Of a DNA stretch of 22,391 nt, positions 16,576 through 22,391 are shown in pieces. Numbering within the stretch: position 1 is the stretch's first letter; the number at the start of each line of letters is the position of its first letter. Source of the DNA: Pachysolen tannophilus NRRL Y-2460. Lineage: Eukaryota > Ascomycota > Pichiomycetes > Alaninales > Pachysolenaceae. The translations under genes were made by a program, and so were the position numbers. The notes beneath the pieces were generated by a model. That model saw only the letters and a program-made list of their open reading frames with translations, made no database searches and was not told where the DNA came from. The stretch covers positions 193,429-215,819 of the forward strand of contig KV454015.1 of assembly GCA_001661245.1 (NCBI GenBank), read 5' to 3'.

Positions 16576-19332
16576 TTATTGACTCATATTTTCGTCTTCT
16601 TCATAATTTTCTTTTTGTTTTAAATAATCTTCTTCACAGCCTAACAACATTGCCACTTCAACATCATTCCATTTAAAACAAGGATGGCCACTTCTGTTTT
16701 CCACAACTTGTTGTTCTTCTGGTTTTTCTTTCCGCTTACCATTTTCAGTCTTTGAAGTACCATTAGAAGTTTTCAAATATTTCAGAGTGATCAACCATAA
16801 TTTGTAGTAAAAATTAACAAATCTTATTGAAGAATTCAATATTATATCATTCGCAATTGATGGAGATAATAATTTTGATAATTTATGTTGTTGGAAATCA
16901 ATAAGTGCAATTGGTAATACTTCCAGTAAATTTAAGTTAATAATTTGAAACAATTCCATATTAAATAATTTGTTTTCCACTATCGGTTCGTATATTGTTA
17001 CATCGAAAAATTCATCTTCAACAGAAGAAATCATGTTAATCAAGTAGTAAATGTCGTTTAAATTTGATTCTGTTAATAATAAATTAAATTGTTGAGATTC
17101 CAAACTTGTGGTTAAATCATGGATTAAACTATTCAACTGCAGAGATTTCTCATTCAATAATCTTATAGTTATGATTTTTGATGAGATAAAATCAAAACAA
17201 TTTAATTTAAAAATAATGGAATCATTTTCATTCAAATTACTTTGAGCAATTTGTAAATTTAAAACATTCAATACATTATCAAATATTATCTTTAAAAATG
17301 AATCATGTTCTTCCTTTGTAACACTCATAAATGTCTCCTGTGTATAATTTAAATTGTCAAACAATGGTATAACTATGCTATAGAATTCAACTAACCACTC
17401 TGGAATGTTAAAATCATCATCAATTTCTTCATCTATTACAACAGAACCATCATCTTTTTTATGCTGGATAGAATTCAATTTCAATTTAACAATACTGAAA
17501 ATTCTTTCTATTGATAATTTTTGTAAAGAACCAATTGTTGTGAGAATGCTATTATCAACAACAATAGTTGTATTAATTTTTTTAGATGAAGATGGTAAAA
17601 CTTTAGCATACATCATATTATATAATTCCAATAACTGGTAAATTGATTGTAATACAGTTAATTTACCCTCTGATCGTATAATTTGTTCTATATTAGATCT
17701 CAAAGGTACCGATAACGCACTTACATCCTCTTCTATGATTTTATCAACAATTTTGTTTATATCTTTAAGATCCTCATCATTTTCAACATGATTATTGATA
17801 TTAAGATCAAGAGAAAAACTAGGATTATAACTTGAAATAATACCTTCATCGACATCAAACAAACTAGAAATCAATTCTCTTTCATTTACAATAACATCAT
17901 GTAAATATGCTAATAAGTCACCAAGGAATCTTTTGGAATCATATGCAGATAATAAAAATGGTCTATTATTCCCACTTCTTTGTTCAGAATATCCATTTAT
18001 TTGTAACAAAAATTCATCAACCAACACTTTTGACCTTGATTGAATCAAGTCATCAATTATTTGTTGGAAAAATTCAGGTTTTTCATTCAAAATGTATATT
18101 AAACTTTTTTTAAAAATTTTAGAATCTCTATGTATATTATCTTCAGTGAATATAGAATTTTTTGGATGTAATTGTCTTGTAACAAAATTTAAAATTTTTT
18201 CTGTTGATAAATTTATCAAATTATTTGTTTTATTTAATATTGTTAAACCAATTTTTGGATTATTTAATGATAATAAAATAGAACAATTATTACGAATTGT
18301 TTGAACTTTTTTCAATATATTTAAAAATTCATCATCAATATCCTCATTAATTAAACGAAATTCTTCATATTGAGAAAGTGTATAATTTTTTTTAAAATTT
18401 TTTAATAAATTTTTTTTCAAAGTTAATAAAGATTTTTCATTTTTTAAAAGATTTATATTTTCTTTTAATTTCTTTGTAGAATTTATTTCATAATTTAAAT
18501 CATTAAAAATTTCATTATTAAAATGATTTAAATCATCTAATTTTTCCTTTACATTATTTAATTTTTTAACTATTGGATAAATAGATTTTAATGTTTGAAA
18601 TTGTTGCTTTAAAATATCACTTTCAATTTCACTTCTTAATTTTCTTCTTGAAATTGAACCTAATAAACCTGAATCTGTTAATGAATTGTAATTGATATTT
18701 AATATAGATGTAGAAGAACCATTATTACCATTATTAATTTGAGAATCATCAATTCTTGATTGTAAAAAAACCAATGCATCTCTTACTGATGAATTAAAAT
18801 TTGATGAATTTAATACTCTAGCTAATCTTAAAGTTAAAATTGTATTTGTATTTGTTGTTTCACCATCAAGAGGATTACTCACCATACTTATTTTTGAATC
18901 CGTATCAACTTCATTAATCAAATCCAAAGATAACTTTGCATACTTGAAAGCTAATTTAGACTTATCTTCTTCTTGGTCTACTTCATCTTGTTGTTGTTGC
19001 TGCTGCTGCTGTTGACGTTTTCTTTCTACTTCATTTCTATTTTCAATAACCGACGTAATAGCTGTACTACCAACACCGCTCATTATTGTACCTATTGGCG
19101 CTTCTTTTCCTTCAATTTCCCTTTGCTTCATTTGCTGCAAGTTTTTCAAAATATTCAAGTTCGAAAACTTCTTAGTCAAATCATCTTTATAATTATTTAA
19201 ATTTGACAAATTTAAAGGAGGCGCTGGCATCGGCGGTAAAGAATTATCATTATTAACATTATCATCACCAATGCCGGTATTATTATTATTATTATTATTA
19301 TTCAGTTCATAGGTATCAAAAATGAAATCCAT
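16576..19332 (-). CDS. COG6: Conserved oligomeric Golgi complex subunit 6
   Basis: Subunit of the COG tethering complex (lobe B), which tethers retrograde vesicles at the Golgi. 918 residues, against about 839 in S. cerevisiae. The first 125 residues are low-complexity, with Asn, Pro and a Gln run (about 107-115). The COG6 domain starts near 165: LTLRLARVLNSSNFNSSVRDAL, SRRKLRSEIESDILKQQFQTLK (229-250), a coiled coil at about 255-320 with KLKENINLLKNEKSLLTLKK, and NILKKVQTIRNNCSILLSL. The segment YDSKRFLGDLLAYLHDVIVNE (464-484) aligns with the strongly conserved DPLRYVGDMLAWLHQ of animal COG6. The C-terminal half is helical, and the last 60 residues are charged. Only four CTG codons were seen on a hand scan. 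It is convergent with the BOP3-like gene, as in S. cerevisiae. Confidence 0.92.
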   Translation of the reverse strand: MDFIFDTYELNNNNNNNNTGIGDDNVNNDNSLPPMPAPPLNLSNLNNYKDDLTKKFSNLNILKNLQQMKQREIEGKEAPIGTIMSGVGSTAITSVIENRNEVERKRQQQQQQQQQDEVDQEEDKSKLAFKYAKLSLDLINEVDTDSKISMVSNPLDGETTNTNTILTLRLARVLNSSNFNSSVRDALVFLQSRIDDSQINNGNNGSSTSILNINYNSLTDSGLLGSISRRKLRSEIESDILKQQFQTLKSIYPIVKKLNNVKEKLDDLNHFNNEIFNDLNYEINSTKKLKENINLLKNEKSLLTLKKNLLKNFKKNYTLSQYEEFRLINEDIDDEFLNILKKVQTIRNNCSILLSLNNPKIGLTILNKTNNLINLSTEKILNFVTRQLHPKNSIFTEDNIHRDSKIFKKSLIYILNEKPEFFQQIIDDLIQSRSKVLVDEFLLQINGYSEQRSGNNRPFLLSAYDSKRFLGDLLAYLHDVIVNERELISSLFDVDEGIISSYNPSFSLDLNINNHVENDEDLKDINKIVDKIIEEDVSALSVPLRSNIEQIIRSEGKLTVLQSIYQLLELYNMMYAKVLPSSSKKINTTIVVDNSILTTIGSLQKLSIERIFSIVKLKLNSIQHKKDDGSVVIDEEIDDDFNIPEWLVEFYSIVIPLFDNLNYTQETFMSVTKEEHDSFLKIIFDNVLNVLNLQIAQSNLNENDSIIFKLNCFDFISSKIITIRLLNEKSLQLNSLIHDLTTSLESQQFNLLLTESNLNDIYYLINMISSVEDEFFDVTIYEPIVENKLFNMELFQIINLNLLEVLPIALIDFQQHKLSKLLSPSIANDIILNSSIRFVNFYYKLWLITLKYLKTSNGTSKTENGKRKEKPEEQQVVENRSGHPCFKWNDVEVAMLLGCEEDYLKQKENYEEDENMSQ

Positions 19333-19872
19333 CCTTCGTTAATCTTTACTGAGCCAATTGATCTCAATATCACTATGATTGATCTTATCCTTATGAATTA
19401 CAATTAACATAAATATATATATATATATATATTTGATTCATAGACAGCGCTTACAATGTAAAATTTGAAATCTGCTTCTCAACAGCTAAAAAAAGAAGAA
19501 AACGAAAAAAAACAAAAAAATTATAAAGGTCGTGTTCTAGAATCCAATATCCTAATCAGGAAAGGGTCATTAAATGACCCAATTTTTCTTTATCTGATCT
19601 CATCGCTCGCTTTAATTTATTTGGAATATAAGTAAGTTTAAATTAACTAAACCATAACCACAGTGGGCAAAAACATAAAAAATAAAAAAAAATCAGGCAC
19701 AAAATCTTAATAATAATATCATTTAACCAAACGTAACCAAAACAAAAAGCACAACAAAAACCCACCAACAAAGTAAAAGAAAACTTAACAAAACAAAAAA
19801 CAAAACAAAAAAAAAACTAGAAAAAAAAAAACTCATGCTGAATGAAATAGAATATAATAAAAAATTTGAAAG
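19333..19872. promoter_or_regulatory. Intergenic region: COG6 promoter / XBP1-like 3' flank
   Basis: A 540-bp gap between tandem minus-strand genes. It has an AT microsatellite at about 19413-19433, CCTAATC at 19551-19557, the GGGTCATT dyad just after it, and very A-rich sequence at 19670-19830 with AAAAC-type runs. No coding signal was seen. Confidence 0.6.
19564..19580. promoter_or_regulatory. 8-bp inverted repeat with GGGTCA-N5-TGACCC core
   Basis: GGGTCATT and AATGACCC flank a single base, so the inner half-sites are GGGTCA and TGACCC with a 5-base spacer, the same geometry as at 4954-4970. It lies about 240 bp upstream of the COG6 ATG. Confidence 0.6.
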
Positions 19873-22242
19873 CTAATACCCAACCTTATACCTATTATTG
19901 GTCAACCCATAATTATTGTTTTCGACATAGCCTGTACCCTTACTTACAGTCATTAAACTCTTTGCAGCCTCCATGATACTCAAATCGATGTTCTCGTTAT
20001 AATTGATTTCTTTCTTTGTAGAATTAAAATTAGAATTAATTTTCTTTGGTTTTGAGGTATCTAATTGATTTTTTGTTTCAATTTGTTCAGAACGTTTTAA
20101 TTGATCTGCTGCTTTTAATACTGTATCAATACCATCGTAAAAACCTACTTTATAGTCATTCAATGTATAAAAATGGGTTCCTTTATTATCAATTTCTGGA
20201 ATTGAAGAAACAGAATTGAATCTAGTAGTTTTCCTAAAATTCCAATCTATAGCAGCTTGATCATTTTCAGAATCATCAATTATTGCATGTTCCCATGTAT
20301 ATCCCGGAGAGGGTAAAATTCGAGTTTGCATCTGTCTGTTATTATTGTTATCATCAATTGTTGATAAATTATGATGAGCATAGTTCAAATCTTGTAAAGA
20401 TTTTGAAGCTTTAAGAACATTATTGAAATTACTTTCATTTTCGTCCTGTAATTTTGCTGATTTGTTTTCATTTAAAATGGATGGTGATGATAACAAATTA
20501 CTTAAAGAAGGAAGTTTGTTGGAATTTCTTGAAGTCTGAGATGTGGATGGCAATGGCGATGGCAACGATAATGACATTGATGGCACTTTAGGCGGTTTCC
20601 TAAAACAAGATGCAGAAGCAGAAGTAGATGCAGAAGAAAGAAAAGATTCATGTTTCTTATTTTTCTTTTTATTATCTTTCTTCTCATTTGATTTTCTTTT
20701 CTTAACCTTATTATTAACACCATATTCTGAACGGAAAATATGATTATTATTACTACCTGTACTTTTCTTAATCTCGCTATTGGTACAACCATTATTGTTA
20801 TTATTATTATTGTTGTTGTTGTTTTCAATAAGGTTTAATCTTAATAAGCCAAATCCTTTTTCATCAGGTCTTAAACATTCATTTACAAAATTTTCTCCAA
20901 ATAAGGGAATTAATTGGAATCTAATATCATAACAAAATCTTCTGGCTAATTGTTTTGCAATATTAAAAGGAATCCAAGTTCCTTGAATTTTTAAAAATCC
21001 ACCTCTAACTCTTTTAACAACATTTATCAAATTTGGAGAAGAATCGATTAATTTAACAATATCTGCTTTTCTATTTCCAATTGCCTTCCATAACCCAGTT
21101 AGATGAACTAATCCAGTATGATAATCCCATATGATGTAGTTATTATTAATTTGATATTCATAAACTGTCAAGAAATTTCTTTCATCAATACTTGTTGAAT
21201 ATTTTCTCTTTGAAATTTGGGAAGAATTTGGAATTGATTGGAAAAGTTTATTAGTTATTGGAGATGATGATTTATTTGATGACTCACGCATATAGAGTGG
21301 TGGTTTCTGGATGGGATAATTGACTTCGTATTCATTATTATTATTATTATTATTGTTGTTGTTACCATTGCCATTGCCATTGGTACTACTGCTGGTACTA
21401 CTAATACTACTACCACTACTATTTTTCCTATGATGTTTTTCTCTTGAATTTTTCAGAAAAGATTTATTAGTGGTGTAATCATCATGATATGTCAGGCTCA
21501 GACAAGAAGAACCCAAACTAAAACTTAAACTTGGACCTTGATTTTGATTTTGAACTTGGACTTGACCTTGACCACCAGCGTTATTGTTGGAACTATCACT
21601 TGCACTTCTGCACATCCAAGAAATCTCGTTATTACAACCAGCCATGGTTGGAACAAATGAAGCAAAATGCATTTGCTGCAGCATATGCATACCCATTGGA
21701 TTACCAATTGGGGTACCAATTGCTGTACCAACTGCTGTACCCATTGGGTTATAGCTTTCAATTGGTGTCAACAACTGATTATTGTAATTACCATTAGCAG
21801 CCGTTGTGGTTCCACTATTACCGCCATTACCACTATTACCACCACTGGTAAAAGTCACTGGTGATGAGTATGATGCAGTCATTGGCGGCGTTATCAAATG
21901 TGCGCTACTACTAGAGCTATTATTATTGTTATTACTATTACTCTTTCCATTACCGCCATTGCTTCTGCAACTACCACTGCTACTGGTTTGACCATTAGAA
22001 TGACCATTGGAATGGCAATTGCCTCGGCAATTGCCATTACCATTTGTACTAATACTACTACTAGTATTATTCGAACATGTAGCTGGTGCACAAAAAAAAG
22101 TATTACTAACCGGCAGCAATACTTTTAAATTTCTTATTTGATTACCGCTATTAGAATATTCACTTACTAATGATGGTAATTTATAAATATTACCAGAATT
22201 ATAAATTGGATTATTTGAATTGGAATTGGAATTGCTCGACAT
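19873..22242 (-). CDS. XBP1: KilA-N/APSES DNA-binding repressor, Xbp1-like
   Basis: Predicted transcription factor of 789 residues. The frame extends 5 codons further upstream but only from TTG; the first ATG is at 22242. The N-terminal 300 residues are Asn/Ser/Gly-rich with a G-T-x-x tandem repeat (165-184) and an Asn run (about 294-303). Residues about 350-460 form the APSES-type domain: IIWDYHTGLVHLTGLWKAIGN, RKADIVKLIDSSPNLINVVK, RVRGGFLKIQGTWIPFNIAK and QLARRFCYDIRFQLIPLFG. The WDY-TG-VH-TG-WKA and GGFLKIQGTW signatures match S. cerevisiae Xbp1, a stress and quiescence repressor; that protein is about 647 residues. A Lys-rich stretch follows at about 500-530, a likely nuclear signal. The C-terminal third holds three similar short helices. 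Target genes cannot be read here; the family call is strong and orthology is likely. Confidence 0.85.
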   Translation of the reverse strand: MSSNSNSNSNNPIYNSGNIYKLPSLVSEYSNSGNQIRNLKVLLPVSNTFFCAPATCSNNTSSSISTNGNGNCRGNCHSNGHSNGQTSSSGSCRSNGGNGKSNSNNNNNSSSSSAHLITPPMTASYSSPVTFTSGGNSGNGGNSGTTTAANGNYNNQLLTPIESYNPMGTAVGTAIGTPIGNPMGMHMLQQMHFASFVPTMAGCNNEISWMCRSASDSSNNNAGGQGQVQVQNQNQGPSLSFSLGSSCLSLTYHDDYTTNKSFLKNSREKHHRKNSSGSSISSTSSSTNGNGNGNNNNNNNNNNEYEVNYPIQKPPLYMRESSNKSSSPITNKLFQSIPNSSQISKRKYSTSIDERNFLTVYEYQINNNYIIWDYHTGLVHLTGLWKAIGNRKADIVKLIDSSPNLINVVKRVRGGFLKIQGTWIPFNIAKQLARRFCYDIRFQLIPLFGENFVNECLRPDEKGFGLLRLNLIENNNNNNNNNNNGCTNSEIKKSTGSNNNHIFRSEYGVNNKVKKRKSNEKKDNKKKNKKHESFLSSASTSASASCFRKPPKVPSMSLSLPSPLPSTSQTSRNSNKLPSLSNLLSSPSILNENKSAKLQDENESNFNNVLKASKSLQDLNYAHHNLSTIDDNNNNRQMQTRILPSPGYTWEHAIIDDSENDQAAIDWNFRKTTRFNSVSSIPEIDNKGTHFYTLNDYKVGFYDGIDTVLKAADQLKRSEQIETKNQLDTSKPKKINSNFNSTKKEINYNENIDLSIMEAAKSLMTVSKGTGYVENNNYGLTNNRYKVGY

Positions 22243-22391
22243 ATTATAAAGCAACAAAAGAGCAAATTTTTTTTTTTTTGTTTGTTTTGGTAATAGCGTT
22301 ATTACCTACCGTTTGTTTTCAAATAGGGATACAAAAGAGACAAAAAGAATAAGAAACAAAACAAAACAATTAATTAATAAAAAAAAAAAAA
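22243..22391. promoter_or_regulatory. Partial upstream region of the XBP1-like gene
   Basis: Only 149 bp before the window ends. On the gene's strand it is A-rich near the ATG (a run at 22267-22279), and the extreme end is another poly-A/T run. No clear motif was found. Confidence 0.4.

Overview
This window is nuclear DNA of a budding yeast (Saccharomycotina). It is AT-rich, with compact genes, many A/T homopolymers and short-repeat tracts, and short introns carrying TACTAAC-type branch points. Asn and Gln runs are common. Eleven protein genes are supported. I found no rRNA or tRNA gene, CRISPR array, bacterial-type operon or recognisable mobile element. The species cannot be fixed from the window, but CTG codon placement hints at a lineage that reads CUG as serine; if so, the Leu residues at CTG in the translations are wrong.

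Layout, left to right: (1) a HOL1-like DHA1 major facilitator transporter (-), divergent from (2) a single-pass membrane protein with an interrupted SH3 domain (+). (3) A coiled-coil protein resembling the ADIP/Msd1/SSX2IP microtubule-anchoring family (-). (4) ATP14, F1Fo-ATP synthase subunit h (-, two introns), divergent from (5) YHC1, the U1 snRNP C protein (+, two introns), followed by (6) GSP1, the Ran GTPase (+, one intron). (7) RSM22, a mitoribosome assembly factor (-), divergent from (8) an NFKBIL1-like protein (+), which converges on (9) ASF1, the H3-H4 chaperone (-). (10) A poly-Q protein, probably BOP3 (+), convergent with (11) COG6, a Golgi tethering subunit (-), and last (12) an XBP1-like KilA-N/APSES repressor (-). 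Items 1 to 12 include BOP3 as a positional call; the other eleven are called from their own sequence.

From memory of the S. cerevisiae map, ATP14, YHC1 and GSP1 lie together (YLR295C, YLR298C, YLR293C), and BOP3 and COG6 are a convergent pair (YNL042W, YNL041C). Both neighbourhoods are kept here, which supports the assignments, including the weak BOP3 one. The genes are mostly housekeeping and do not form one pathway.

I see no convincing new multi-gene system. The points most worth a second look are the CTG codon pattern, a GGGTCA-N5-TGACCC dyad placed alike upstream of two genes, the cluster of five introns in three adjacent genes (including the gene for a splicing factor), the interrupted SH3 domain, out-of-frame upstream ORFs overlapping two start codons, and a threefold helix motif in the XBP1-like protein.
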